A DNA stretch of 38,490 nucleotides from CSP1-1 sp035620615. Its GTDB lineage: Archaea; Thermoproteota; Nitrososphaeria; Nitrososphaerales; Nitrosopumilaceae. The notes under the pieces were generated by a model. It ran no database searches and was not told the origin of the DNA. It saw only the letters and a list, made by a program, of their open reading frames with translations. A program made the translations under genes and the position numbers. The stretch lies in assembly GCA_035620615.1 (NCBI GenBank), contig DASPGM010000026.1, positions 1 through 38,490 of the forward strand, read 5' to 3'. Of this stretch, positions 8,018 through 16,660 are shown piece after piece (the stretch's first letter is position 1; each line of letters opens with the position of its first letter).

Positions 8018-8512
8018 TTAAAAAGGAATTTTGTATTCTTTTAAAAGTGGAATAATTTCATCTTCGGATTCAATTTTTGAATAATCTTCTAATAGATTTT
8101 TATTTAGTTCAAGAAAAGTATGGCCCCATTTGAATTTATCAAGTAGCTCGGATGCCAAAGTATCATACCCTAAAATAAATAAAGTTGAAGATATTGCTTC
8201 AACAGTAGTTAGCTTATCGAGTTTTGAATAATTCACTGGATTTCCTGCAAAAAGAGGAGGAAGCTTTCTATGAATTCCAGAAAAAGTTGTTGCAAATGCG
8301 TTATCGGCAAGATTCCAGGAGCAATCAATTGCTGTAACAGAACTTACAAGTTTCTTATCTGATGCCAATAGTGTTTTTTTTGCAAAGGGGTCTAAAATTA
8401 GAGTTTTATCTGATGTTTTTTTAATATTTTTTGCCAGTCCAAATTTTACAAGTTTGGCTGCTGTACATTTTTTTGGATCATCTTGTTTTAACATCACAAT
8501 TTGAATCTGCAT
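8018..8512 (-). CDS. tsr3: 16S/18S rRNA aminocarboxypropyltransferase Tsr3
   Basis: Tsr3 transfers the 3-amino-3-carboxypropyl group of S-adenosylmethionine to a pseudouridine-derived base in the small-subunit rRNA decoding region. The 164-residue protein starts QIQIVMLKQDDPKKCTAAK, the RLI-like/Tsr3 N-terminus. It then has the core TAIDCSWNLADN, LPPLFAGNPVNYSK and LTTVEAISSTLFILG (residues ~60-115) and ends with FKWGHTFLELNKNLLEDYS. All conserved family blocks are present at the usual spacing and length. A TATA-like AAGTATAATT lies upstream near 8530. The gene precedes a small Cys-rich gene and the RNase P RNA on the same strand. Confidence 0.9.
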   Translation of the reverse strand: MQIQIVMLKQDDPKKCTAAKLVKFGLAKNIKKTSDKTLILDPFAKKTLLASDKKLVSSVTAIDCSWNLADNAFATTFSGIHRKLPPLFAGNPVNYSKLDKLTTVEAISSTLFILGYDTLASELLDKFKWGHTFLELNKNLLEDYSKIESEDEIIPLLKEYKIPF

Positions 8513-8544
8513 AATAAAATGCTAAAAATTATACTTATTTGAGT

Positions 8545-11500
8545 TTATTCTAAATTAACGTAAGTTATTTGGTAGTAGAGCCTTGAGATTTGATCACCTT
8601 TTACTACTTCAACATCCCATGTAGAATCTGGAATTGGGGTATCCTGAATCAAGGGTAAAATCGTAAACTTTTCTAGCATTACGTCATGCCCACTATATCG
8701 AACATTATAATCAATATCACCAATTTTGATTACTTTGAAAATTGCGCCAGGAACTCTGGTAGAATTTTGAATCATACAGTCCGAATCTTGCCCAATAACG
8801 CACGTCCCATCTGAAGTGCTAACTTTGAGGTTAACATTAGATTCATCGCCCTTTGAAATAGTAAAAAGTGAACCCTGAATAGATCTAGGAGACATTTCTT
8901 TTTCATTAATTATTTTTTTATTTACTGAAATTTCAATTTTGGAATCTGTAATTCGATTGACTTTTTCAATTACTCTATCACCAGATATCTTTGATTCAGG
9001 TATGGTTTCAGGTTCTGGGATCTTTTCAACGAGTTTAATGGATTTGGAAAATGTTCCAAATTCAGTATTAAAAGTAACGATATAGGTACCAAGTTTAGCA
9101 TTGGCTGGAAATGTATAGGTATGAGCGAAAGTTCCAGTAGGGTCTTGTCTTAGAGTTTTAGTTGCAACACCTGGCCCACAAACAAATGATCCACAATTTA
9201 ATTTGGTTTGCTCTTCTGTTGGGATTCCAATTTCAATAGTTTCTAAAAAGATCATTTTGGAAGGTCTGGCAGTAATACGCGCAGTATCTCCTGGACTATA
9301 TTCTTCTTTGTCAGTTGCAATCAACAACGAAAGAACTTCATCACCACCAAAAATAAAATCATTGTCTACTTGGAAAAAGTTTTCAGCTCTAATTCCTTGG
9401 TAAATGGCAGTTATTTTATAATTCCCTTCTTTAAAGACAGTAACAGGCATATCAAAACTTCCTTTGAAATTTCCTCCTGCATCCAAGTTTACAGATGATT
9501 CAGAAATTATTTTATTTGAAGATGATTTTATTACTAAATCTACTCTATCAGGCACAACTAGCCCTTGGGTTCCCTGAATTCTTTTTATTGCAGTACCTAA
9601 TATTGTCAGTTTTTGATTTTGGGCAACGTTGTAGACTGGAAATTCTGATGTAACAGTCAATGGCTCAATATTTAGAATATCACTTTCTGGATTGGGGGAT
9701 ACTTTAAAGAAAACAACTACAGGCGCAGTATTAGATTGAGAAATACTAAGTTTATAGACTCCGTAGTTACTTGAAAATTTTGTTCGTTCATTTTGCACCA
9801 CGTTTATTTTTTCTGATAATGGTGTTTTCCAAGTCCATGAAAATTTACCATTTTCAGCAGTGGTTCCAAAGGTGTTTGTGGTGCCATCAGGTTTAGTTAG
9901 AATAATGGAAATATCTGGTTTAGATGCACCTACGCGTGGAACTATTGCTGTTAGATGAACTTCTTCTCCTAGTCCATAAACATCTTTGTCAAGAGTAATA
10001 ATTGGGAACTCTATGTTTAATGGATCAATTACAGTGAAAGTTGTTGATGAAGTGAGAAGGCCATTTCCATAAGATGCTTTAATAGAGTATGTACCAGGAT
10101 CATACTTTGAACTATGAACTGTATCTTGAACTTTATAATTTCCTACTTGATCAGGAACTGCTGTTAATGAATAATCAAATGTTTTAGATTTTGACCCTGA
10201 AGGTTTGAATACAGAATATGAGGTTTGACCTCCTTCAGAATTTTTTATTACAATTTCAACTACAGGAGTCTGATAAGTACTACTAATTTTCGGATTATTT
10301 ACTTTACCAGAGATAATAATAGGATCTCCTAAATCATAAATTGATTTATCAGTCAAAACAGTAAATGGAAGTGATGATTCCACAAACTCTGATGGGTTTT
10401 CTACCACATGAAAGACTACAGATTCTGTACCAACATCTTTTGAAACTGTCACTCTATAATCTCCGTAACGTATTGAATTATTTGGAATTTTAAATTCATA
10501 TTTGAATGTGCTATCCCCAGCGAGTTTTACAGAATCCTGAATCTTTAGTCTGTTGAGAGCATCTTGCTGCAGGGCACCAAAACCTGTTTGTAGAATTTCA
10601 AGGTCTAATGAAAAAATCCATAGATTATTTAGTCTTCCAGAAATTATTACTGTGTCCCCTAAACCATATGCCTTTTTATCGGTTGTCAAAGAAATTATTT
10701 TATTTTCTTTAGCATCTTTGATTAACTCAAAAGAGCTTACAGTTGAATATTTAGAATAATCGGCAACTATTTTATAAAATCCATATACAGGTTGAACTGT
10801 ATTCATGTATAGTGTAGTAGAAAATTTGCCATTTTTATCAGGGTATAATGCCCCATCAAAAACTTGCTTTCCTGCAGGATCAGTTACTTTGAATTTTAAT
10901 CCAGCTAATGGTACAATGTTATTTGTATTTGCAATAATGGTTGCTGTCTCCCCAGGAATGTATGATTCTTTATCTGTGGATATGGTTAATTGACTAGATT
11001 CAGATTCTCCTATGGATACAAGTTTGTCATCTACTTCAAATTGGGTGGATGCTATTGCACCACCATAGTCAACAACAACATAATAAATCCCTTGGGTGAT
11101 TCCAAGAACTTTTTGAAGGCTAAGGTTAGTTTGATATTTTAATTTAAGATCTGGAAAGAGGCTAAGATTTTTTTCAAATCCATTAGGACCATAAATTTTT
11201 ATTAAAATTGGGGTAGCTTGGAAAAAAGGTTTTTCAACAAATAGCTGTTTAGAAACTTCCCCACTAATTTGAGCTGTTTCTTGGAAAGCGTAGTTACTTT
11301 TATCAGTTGAAATAGTGACAGATGTTTTATCGGTTGTGATTGTAGTTGTAAGTTTCCCATTTGACGAACCGGCATTTGAAAATGAAAATTTCCAGTCGCT
11401 AGAAGAATCCGTATCGACTCCATCGTATATTCTCTGCCAAGATGAAAAATCATCTTTTAAATCAGAAATACTTGGAGTCTGATCAATTACTACCCCATCG

Positions 11501-11847
11501 CTATTACGTAATTGTACAATTTCAGAAACATCGGTAAACCAAACACTCTGATATGAATAAGTCAAAAATTTGTTAGGTTGAATAATTGTTCCAACGGGAA
11601 TTTTCATTGTCTTTTTTAGAACAGTAGTTGAAGCTATCTCCCATCCACCAATATCCACTGATTTATCAGTTGGATTATAGATCTCAATCCATTCGGTAAC
11701 AGATTTTGAATCGTCACCAGGTGGGTTTATGTCAATTTCATTAATAACAACATTATCTGCAATAGTTAGACTTTGTCCTAAAGCTGGAAATATAGAGCCA
11801 GCTAAAAGAAAGAATCCAATGAATCCAATTATAACTCTAGTTTGCAT
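8545..11847 (-). CDS. Giant secreted surface protein: lamin-tail domain plus seven Ig-like repeats
   Basis: The 1100-residue protein has a signal peptide (MQTRVIIGFIGFFLLAG..., cleavage near residue 25). A lamin-tail domain follows at about residues 32-165 (VVINEIDINPPG, EWIEIYNPT, GGWEIAS, LRNSDGVVIDQ). Seven beta-sandwich repeats of ~95-120 residues come next, each opening with a TDKxxYxxGDxxxIxG-type strand, at about residues 181, 291, 387, 499, 619, 732 and 842. The C-terminal ~180 residues are a separate domain with two Cys pairs nearby (NCGSFVCG, CVIGQDSDC). No C-terminal membrane anchor is evident. This is a cell-surface or extracellular adhesion/structural protein, inferred from architecture. 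The calcium-binding or S-layer role is open. Confidence 0.85.
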   Translation of the reverse strand: MQTRVIIGFIGFFLLAGSIFPALGQSLTIADNVVINEIDINPPGDDSKSVTEWIEIYNPTDKSVDIGGWEIASTTVLKKTMKIPVGTIIQPNKFLTYSYQSVWFTDVSEIVQLRNSDGVVIDQTPSISDLKDDFSSWQRIYDGVDTDSSSDWKFSFSNAGSSNGKLTTTITTDKTSVTISTDKSNYAFQETAQISGEVSKQLFVEKPFFQATPILIKIYGPNGFEKNLSLFPDLKLKYQTNLSLQKVLGITQGIYYVVVDYGGAIASTQFEVDDKLVSIGESESSQLTISTDKESYIPGETATIIANTNNIVPLAGLKFKVTDPAGKQVFDGALYPDKNGKFSTTLYMNTVQPVYGFYKIVADYSKYSTVSSFELIKDAKENKIISLTTDKKAYGLGDTVIISGRLNNLWIFSLDLEILQTGFGALQQDALNRLKIQDSVKLAGDSTFKYEFKIPNNSIRYGDYRVTVSKDVGTESVVFHVVENPSEFVESSLPFTVLTDKSIYDLGDPIIISGKVNNPKISSTYQTPVVEIVIKNSEGGQTSYSVFKPSGSKSKTFDYSLTAVPDQVGNYKVQDTVHSSKYDPGTYSIKASYGNGLLTSSTTFTVIDPLNIEFPIITLDKDVYGLGEEVHLTAIVPRVGASKPDISIILTKPDGTTNTFGTTAENGKFSWTWKTPLSEKINVVQNERTKFSSNYGVYKLSISQSNTAPVVVFFKVSPNPESDILNIEPLTVTSEFPVYNVAQNQKLTILGTAIKRIQGTQGLVVPDRVDLVIKSSSNKIISESSVNLDAGGNFKGSFDMPVTVFKEGNYKITAIYQGIRAENFFQVDNDFIFGGDEVLSLLIATDKEEYSPGDTARITARPSKMIFLETIEIGIPTEEQTKLNCGSFVCGPGVATKTLRQDPTGTFAHTYTFPANAKLGTYIVTFNTEFGTFSKSIKLVEKIPEPETIPESKISGDRVIEKVNRITDSKIEISVNKKIINEKEMSPRSIQGSLFTISKGDESNVNLKVSTSDGTCVIGQDSDCMIQNSTRVPGAIFKVIKIGDIDYNVRYSGHDVMLEKFTILPLIQDTPIPDSTWDVEVVKGDQISRLYYQITYVNLE

Positions 11848-12010
11848 TTACTATCTCCCTAAATATTTCCGCCAAAAAATGCAATTTTAGGTAAGAATTG
11901 AGTAAAAGTTGAGCTAGTTGTAAAAGTACAATATGCTAGGCAGGTCATCGGTATAATTAGGCTCTATCTGATATAAGGTCAACGAAGAATTTATTCTAAG
12001 CTCGTCAGGG

Positions 12011-12259
12011 TTATTTTTTAGGCAAATCACAGTTAGGACATTTTTTATCAATAATTTTTTCTCCACATTCAGCACAAAATCCTTCACCGATTTTTTTATC
12101 TAAGAATTTTTTTCTTCTCCCAACAAATATCTTTATTCCAAAATAAATTGCAATTGATATTCCAACAGACTCAACTACGTTTAATCCTACACCAAGCAGA
12201 CCTATCATAAAAAATAAAATTCCCAAAATTAAAATGATGTCTCTTTTTTCAAAATTCAA
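12011..12259 (-). CDS. Small membrane protein with C-terminal zinc ribbon
   Basis: The 82-residue protein has two hydrophobic segments (about residues 8-25 and 29-45) joined by a short turn. A basic stretch follows (GRRKKFLDKK), then a zinc ribbon CAECGEKIIDKKCPNC at residues ~62-77. The ribbon would face the cytoplasm if the basic stretch follows the positive-inside rule. Such proteins are common and functionally undefined in thaumarchaea. It stands alone between the surface-protein gene and the tRNA-Pro gene. An AT-rich segment just upstream could hold its box A. Confidence 0.75.
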   Translation of the reverse strand: MNFEKRDIILILGILFFMIGLLGVGLNVVESVGISIAIYFGIKIFVGRRKKFLDKKIGEGFCAECGEKIIDKKCPNCDLPKK

Positions 12260-12452
12260 TTATATTAAATAATTTAGAATTTGATAAAAACGTATGCCAG
12301 AACTCAGCTCGTGAGACAAAATATTCCATCATCTTAAATCATTACTCTAACTCTTCTTCATTGTCTGGCATTAATAATAAATCATTGAAAGATATGAATT
12401 CTCCTATCATGCATAATGGATTTACTACAATATTGAACTAGAAAATAAAAAG

Positions 12453-12526
12453 TGGGATTGACAGGATTTGAACCTGCGACCTCAGGTACCCAAAACCCGA
12501 ATCATACCAAGCTAGACCACAATCCC
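12453..12526 (-). tRNA. tRNA-Pro (anticodon UGG)
   Basis: The minus strand folds as a 74-nucleotide tRNA. The acceptor stem is GGGATTG/CAATCCC with discriminator A. The D arm is GTCT-AGCTTGGTA-TGAT with one weak pair. The anticodon stem is CGGGT/ACCTG with loop TTTGGGT, giving anticodon TGG. The T arm is GCAGG-TTCAAAT-CCTGT. No intron is seen and CCA is not encoded. A TATA-like CTTAAATT near 12551-12559 fits a promoter. The plus-strand complement reads GLTGFEPATSGT, a well-known spurious peptide from tRNA genes. Confidence 0.96.
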
Positions 12527-12575
12527 TTTGAGTTTCACCTATGTCTCCCCAATTTAAGCTTCACAGATGATACGA

Positions 12576-12584
12576 TTTTAAATA
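12576..12584 (+). promoter_or_regulatory. Box A of the methionine aminopeptidase gene
   Basis: TTTTAAATA is centred about 25 bases before the ATG at 12605, predicting a leaderless transcript. This supports the shorter protein and shows that the open frame upstream of 12605, which runs through the tRNA gene, is not translated. Confidence 0.55.
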
Positions 12585-12604
12585 ACAAGAAAACACCAAA
12601 ACCG

Positions 12605-13498
12605 ATGCAGATAGAAGATTATATCAAAGCTGGAAAAATTGCAGCTGAGGTAAGAGAAAATGTTAGGAAGAAAAATTGGATCGGAATAACCCTAGAGGAT
12701 GTTTGTACAGAAGTTGAAACTGAAATTATTAAACGAGGAGCAAAGCTAGCTTTTCCAGTTAATACCAGCTTAAATGAGGTTGCAGCACATTATACTGCAG
12801 AACCTAATGATCAAAAAATTGTAAAAGATACTGATTTAATAAAAATTGATCTTGGTGCTCAGATAAATGGATACATTGCAGACACAGCTGTTACTGTTTG
12901 TTACGATCCACAGTACGATAGTCTAGTACAGGCAGCTGAAGATGCATTGCAAAATGCCATTTCAATTATAAAAATTGATACAAAATCAAGTGATGTGGGA
13001 AGAACAATAGAAAAAACAGTAAAGCAGTTAGGATTCAAACCAATTGCAAATCTAAGCGGACATTCACTAGCGCAATATACTATTCATGCTGGAAAATCAA
13101 TTCCAAATATTTGGTCCATAGGTTCCTTTGCGTTTAAGGGAGATACTGCATATGCATGTGAACCCTTTGTTACAACGGAAAAAGGATTAGGTTTTGTGCG
13201 AGAAGGAAAAATTAAGAATATTTTTGCCTTGGGCTCAAGAAAAAGAACAAAAAATGAAGAAGCAGATAAACTTCAGGAATACATTTGGTCAAATTTCAAT
13301 ATGTTGCCATTTGCTTTGAGATGGTTAGTCAAAGACTGGGAGGAGAAAAAAGCTAGAGAGCTTTTAGAAGTTTTAATAAAAAAGAAGGTAGTACATGCAT
13401 ACCCTATCTTAGTTGAAGCAAACGGACAACGGGTGGCTCAAGCAGAGCACACATTTATCCCAACTAAAGAAGGCGTTAAGGTAACAACTACGTTTTAA
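12605..13498 (+). CDS. map: Methionine aminopeptidase, type II
   Basis: The enzyme removes the initiator methionine from nascent proteins using two metal ions. From the ATG at 12605 it has 297 residues. The metal and catalytic residues fall at H62 (AAHYT), D82 (IDLGAQ), D93 (IADTAV), H153 (SGHSL), E186 (CEPFV) and E281 (EHTFIPT), closely matching the numbering I recall for archaeal type II enzymes. The type II insertion lies between E186 and E281. The frame is open upstream to 12452, but that part is antisense to tRNA-Pro and is spurious. The 3' end overlaps the convergent small zinc-protein gene by 11 bases. Confidence 0.95.
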   Translation: MQIEDYIKAGKIAAEVRENVRKKNWIGITLEDVCTEVETEIIKRGAKLAFPVNTSLNEVAAHYTAEPNDQKIVKDTDLIKIDLGAQINGYIADTAVTVCYDPQYDSLVQAAEDALQNAISIIKIDTKSSDVGRTIEKTVKQLGFKPIANLSGHSLAQYTIHAGKSIPNIWSIGSFAFKGDTAYACEPFVTTEKGLGFVREGKIKNIFALGSRKRTKNEEADKLQEYIWSNFNMLPFALRWLVKDWEEKKARELLEVLIKKKVVHAYPILVEANGQRVAQAEHTFIPTKEGVKVTTTF

Positions 13499-13670
13499 TA
13501 ATTTCACCAAAAATTTTCATAATTCTTAATTTACCTTTACAGGATGCACATTCAGACATTTCTTTAAAGACATAATCTCCATCTAAAAATTTTCTTTTCA
13601 ACTCTTTCCCACATGATTCGCATTGCTCTACAGAAAAAGATTCTCTTTTTTCTTCTTTTTTTGAAAACAT
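13488..13670 (-). CDS. Small two-CxxC zinc protein (60 residues)
   Basis: The protein carries CESCGKELKRKF at residues 17-28 and CASCKGKLRI at residues 41-50, two CxxC knuckles that can bind one zinc ion. The rest is charged with no membrane segment. Its ATG shares one base with the TAA stop of the DUF1512 gene (TAATG), so it is probably translated by coupling with that gene. This arrangement suggests a shared role, but none is known. I do not recognise a named family. Confidence 0.7.
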   Translation of the reverse strand: MFSKKEEKRESFSVEQCESCGKELKRKFLDGDYVFKEMSECASCKGKLRIMKIFGEIIKT

Positions 13671-14797
13671 TATTGGGAAACTCCCAGAGTATTTCCAACT
13701 CCAACTACAAAAACAGTCTGGCCTGCACTAGTATTATCATTTATGATTTCATAAATCTGGGATCTTACCTCTTCTGCCCTATCAGCAACTTCTTTAGTCA
13801 TCAAATTAATTGCTTCTTTAACTGATTGTTTTATTACAATTGCAAAAACTTGAATACTGTGTTTTGTAGCAATTTCTTCAATTTGAAATCTTTCAGTACC
13901 GATTCCACCAATTGCTGCTCCAAAACCTTGTGAAACTGATGCAGAGTCTTCCCCTTCAAGCTTAAGTGATGCATCAACCATAATTACTATTTGGGGTTTA
14001 TTTTGAGCTACAAGTATCTCAATGGCTTCTGCAGGTCTACCGACAGTTGCAGAGGGGCCATTAGCTTTAATTAAAAAAAGTTTTCTGCCTTCGTATGTAG
14101 TTTCACTGCAAACTGTTTCAAAAGTTGGAAGTTGTTTTTTTGTTCCAAGCATCATTTTTCCAACTACCATTGGTCCAATACCATCACCAATTGGTTGTCC
14201 CTTTTTGAATACTGGAACTGCTTCATTTAATGCATTTGCTTCTTCCATGATAAAAGGCATCATCATTTGTAGAGGTAAAATTAATGGATAGTTATTTTGT
14301 TTTTTTGCCGTTAGGTATAGATGGTTAACAATTTTGTAGAGCATTTGAAGGGAAGTAACTATTTCAATTAATGTTTGGACTTTGGTTCGTTCTAGTTCAG
14401 AAATATCAGAAAACATTGCTTTGATTTGTTCTCTAGTATTATCTTCTCTAGAGCGAACTACATGTCTAACCTTTGGAATTATTCCTCCAGGATCCATATC
14501 AACTGGCATAATTGTAAAATAATCAACTAGTCTGTCTATCTTTAGTGTAGGGTCTTTTGTTGGATTTAGATTATTTTTTATATACTTGAGTAATTCTTCC
14601 CTTGAATCTTCTTTGAATCGAGAAAGTTTACTAATATTTTTTTTTATTTCATTTGATGTTATCTGAAGTTGTATTCTCTGACCATAAAAAACAAAAAGTA
14701 CAATCGGGATTATCCATATGGCCCATAATATTGGATTGGAGTCATCCCCAAACCCCATAAATTCTTCAAGGTTAAAATTTGTAAAATTCAATATCAA
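13670..14797 (-). CDS. DUF1512 family membrane-anchored protein
   Basis: The 375-residue protein has one N-terminal transmembrane helix (PILWAIWIIPIVLFVFYG, about residues 22-39) and then a large cytoplasmic part. Motifs include VDYFTIMPVDMDPGGIIPK near residue 90, ALNEAVPVFKKGQPIGDGIG near residue 190 and a Gly-rich C-terminal segment (FVVGVGNTLGVSQ). This matches DUF1512, a conserved archaeal family of unknown function. A methionine at residue 14 (position 14758) is an alternative start, since a TATA-like TTTAATT at about 14814-14820 predicts a start site near 14790. The 60-residue zinc-protein gene is coupled downstream. Confidence 0.75.
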   Translation of the reverse strand: MILNFTNFNLEEFMGFGDDSNPILWAIWIIPIVLFVFYGQRIQLQITSNEIKKNISKLSRFKEDSREELLKYIKNNLNPTKDPTLKIDRLVDYFTIMPVDMDPGGIIPKVRHVVRSREDNTREQIKAMFSDISELERTKVQTLIEIVTSLQMLYKIVNHLYLTAKKQNNYPLILPLQMMMPFIMEEANALNEAVPVFKKGQPIGDGIGPMVVGKMMLGTKKQLPTFETVCSETTYEGRKLFLIKANGPSATVGRPAEAIEILVAQNKPQIVIMVDASLKLEGEDSASVSQGFGAAIGGIGTERFQIEEIATKHSIQVFAIVIKQSVKEAINLMTKEVADRAEEVRSQIYEIINDNTSAGQTVFVVGVGNTLGVSQ

Positions 14798-14900
14798 GGC
14801 GATCTGTTTTTCTCAATTAAATCATTCGTTACTAAAAGTCAGGAAAAACAGGCAATAGTTTCAAAAATAATGTACTGCAAGGTAAAAAATTAGTGATTGC

Positions 14901-14910
14901 TTTTATTATA
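14901..14910 (+). promoter_or_regulatory. Box A of the TBP gene
   Basis: TTTTATTATA is centred about 28 bases before the ATG at 14935, which predicts a leaderless or nearly leaderless TBP transcript. The GTG at 14893 that opens the longer frame lies upstream of this box, so it cannot be the start of translation. Confidence 0.55.
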
Positions 14911-14934
14911 GTTCTGATACAAAAATCCTGTAAC

Positions 14935-15495
14935 ATGCCTCAAACAAAACCAATTGTGAGTATAGAAAATGTAGTAGCATCTGCTTCCGTAGACCAGAAG
15001 ATGGATCTTAATGAAATTACAAGAAATTTTCCGGATGTTGAATATCATCCAGATCAGTTCCCAGGATTAGTTTTTAGATTAAAGACCCCAAAGACTGCCA
15101 CATTAATTTTCACATCAGGAAAGATGGTTTGTACTGGAGCAAAATCCGAAGAGATGTCACGAAAAGCAGTAAAAACAGTTGTTCAACGTTTACGAAAAGG
15201 TGGAATTAAAGTAAAAAAAGAAGCAGAAGTACAAATCCAAAATATTGTTGCTTCAATTAATCTTGGCGGAAGAATTCACTTGGAACAAGCGGCTAGGACT
15301 TTGCCAAGAAGTATGTACGAACCAGAACAATTTCCTGGTTTGATTCATAGAATGCTTGATCCAAAAACTGTGATTCTTTTATTTTCATCAGGAAAATTAG
15401 TGTGTACTGGAGCAAAAAAAGAACCAGATGTTTACAGGTCAGTAAATAATCTACATGCTTTATTAGAAGAAAAAAAACTAATGATATACGAGTAG
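14935..15495 (+). CDS. tbp: TATA-binding protein (TBP)
   Basis: TBP recognises box A and recruits TFB and RNA polymerase. From the ATG at 14935 the protein has 186 residues in two pseudo-symmetric halves. Each half has the saddle motif: PDQFPGLVFRL...SGKMVCTGAKS in the first and PEQFPGLIHRM...SGKLVCTGAKK in the second, about 90 residues apart. There is no acidic C-terminal tail. Length and motifs are normal for archaeal TBP. The open frame extends 14 codons upstream to a GTG, which I reject because of the box A position. Its partner TFB is also in this window. Confidence 0.95.
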   Translation: MPQTKPIVSIENVVASASVDQKMDLNEITRNFPDVEYHPDQFPGLVFRLKTPKTATLIFTSGKMVCTGAKSEEMSRKAVKTVVQRLRKGGIKVKKEAEVQIQNIVASINLGGRIHLEQAARTLPRSMYEPEQFPGLIHRMLDPKTVILLFSSGKLVCTGAKKEPDVYRSVNNLHALLEEKKLMIYE

Positions 15496-15559
15496 ATTAG
15501 TTCCAAACATTAATGGAATTAAAAGTAAAGTCGATATAGTATAAAAAAACTGAGGTATT

Positions 15560-16261
15560 ATGAAAATAAATAGAATTCAAGATTTTAAACTCAAAGACAT
15601 TGTTCTAATTAGTTCATTACCAGATATGGGAAAAGTAGGTGGATTAGTCACTCAACATCTTACAAAAAAATTAGATACCAAAAAGGCTGTTCAAATAATT
15701 TTATCTGATAAACCTTGGGTAAATCTAAAAAATGGATTTGTAGAACTTCCTCAGGATGAATATAGTTTAGTGGTTGATGAAAAAAATAGCATTGTAGTTT
15801 TTACCGGAGAAAATCAACCTCAAGAACCTGGAACGGTTTTTGAAATCGCAAATACAATTTTGGATGTAGTCAGTAAAATGGGAAACATAAAACTGGCAAT
15901 ATCTGCAGGTGGCTATTTACCAAGTGAAGGAGGAAAAGGAAATTTAGTATATGGTGTTGCAAATAATTCAAATTCAGCTGAAATTCTAAAAGCAAATAGT
16001 GTCAAGCCGCTTTCCTCTGAAGTTAAAAGCATAACATGGTTCAATGGAATAATTTTAGGAATTGCAAAAGACAGAAACATTGATGGGCTAGGACTTTTTG
16101 GAGAAATTATTGATGCAGAATCTCCACAATACAAGGCTGCAAGCAATATTTTAAAAATAATAGAAAAAATTGTACAGATAAAGATTGACACTAAAGAACT
16201 GGATGAAAAAATTGTAGAAAAAACAGCAGAAGTTAAAAAGGATGGTCCAGGAATTGGATAA
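15560..16261 (+). CDS. PAC2 family protein (first of two in the window)
   Basis: The 233-residue protein has the PAC2 fold pattern: an N-terminal LISSLPDMGKVGGLVTQHL strand-helix, VVFTGENQPQEPGT near residue 80, AISAGGYLPSEGG near residue 113, and WFNGIILGIAKDR near residue 155. The family (COG1938/COG2047-like) is related to proteasome assembly chaperones of eukaryotes, but its archaeal role is not settled. The C-terminus is charged. The stop codon directly abuts that of the convergent OB-fold gene, sharing a TAATTA sequence. No proteasome gene lies nearby. Confidence 0.82.
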   Translation: MKINRIQDFKLKDIVLISSLPDMGKVGGLVTQHLTKKLDTKKAVQIILSDKPWVNLKNGFVELPQDEYSLVVDEKNSIVVFTGENQPQEPGTVFEIANTILDVVSKMGNIKLAISAGGYLPSEGGKGNLVYGVANNSNSAEILKANSVKPLSSEVKSITWFNGIILGIAKDRNIDGLGLFGEIIDAESPQYKAASNILKIIEKIVQIKIDTKELDEKIVEKTAEVKKDGPGIG

Positions 16262-16585
16262 TTATTTTATTTTTGTTCCAGTTGGGACTTCTTCATTTAC
16301 TGTGAGCCAATAAGGCTTATCATTTACATCTGCTGCTAACAACATTGCATTTGATTCAATTCCTGCAAGTTTTTTTGGTTCAAGGTTAGCCACAACAATC
16401 ACTATTTTTCCGACAAGATCTTCTGGTTGATAAAATTCTGCACCACCAATTATTACATTTCTTTTTTCAGAACCTATCTCAACTATTCCTTTTACAATTC
16501 TAGATTTCCCAGGAATTGGTTCAATGGATTCTATTTTAGCTACTCTAAGATCTAATTTTGTAAAATCCTCATATGATATTGTCAT
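16262..16585 (-). CDS. tRNA-binding OB-fold protein (MetRS beta-subunit/Trbp111 type)
   Basis: The 107-residue protein is a stand-alone EMAP-II-like OB fold: SYEDFTKLDLRVAKIESIEP at the N-terminus, then GIVEIGSEKRNVIIGGAEFY and IVVVANLEPKKLAGIESNAML, with the C-terminal PTGTKIK. It corresponds to the C-terminal domain of bacterial MetRS, which archaea often encode separately. The domain binds the outside corner of tRNA and probably assists methionyl-tRNA synthetase (family knowledge). Whether it forms a complex here cannot be seen. It is encoded alone, convergent with the PAC2 gene. Confidence 0.85.
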   Translation of the reverse strand: MTISYEDFTKLDLRVAKIESIEPIPGKSRIVKGIVEIGSEKRNVIIGGAEFYQPEDLVGKIVIVVANLEPKKLAGIESNAMLLAADVNDKPYWLTVNEEVPTGTKIK

Positions 16586-16660
16586 AGTTCTTGTTTTTGT
16601 GACCAGTTAAAATTAATTTCTAAAATGAAGACTAATATTTCATTATTTTTGATGATGACC

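Noticed and set aside
12342..12420. 21-codon minus-strand frame with an acidic end (PDNEEELE)
   Set aside because: Too short, with no start context; may be a gene remnant, but nothing decides it. The 12260-12452 gap otherwise shows nothing.
12452..12604. N-terminal extension of methionine aminopeptidase (GLTGFEPATSGT...)
   Set aside because: It is the antisense reading of the tRNA-Pro gene, a known artefact; the box A at 12576-12584 points to a start at 12605.
14893..14934. 14-codon extension of TBP from a GTG
   Set aside because: The GTG is upstream of the likely box A (14901-14910) and the extra residues do not fit the TBP family.
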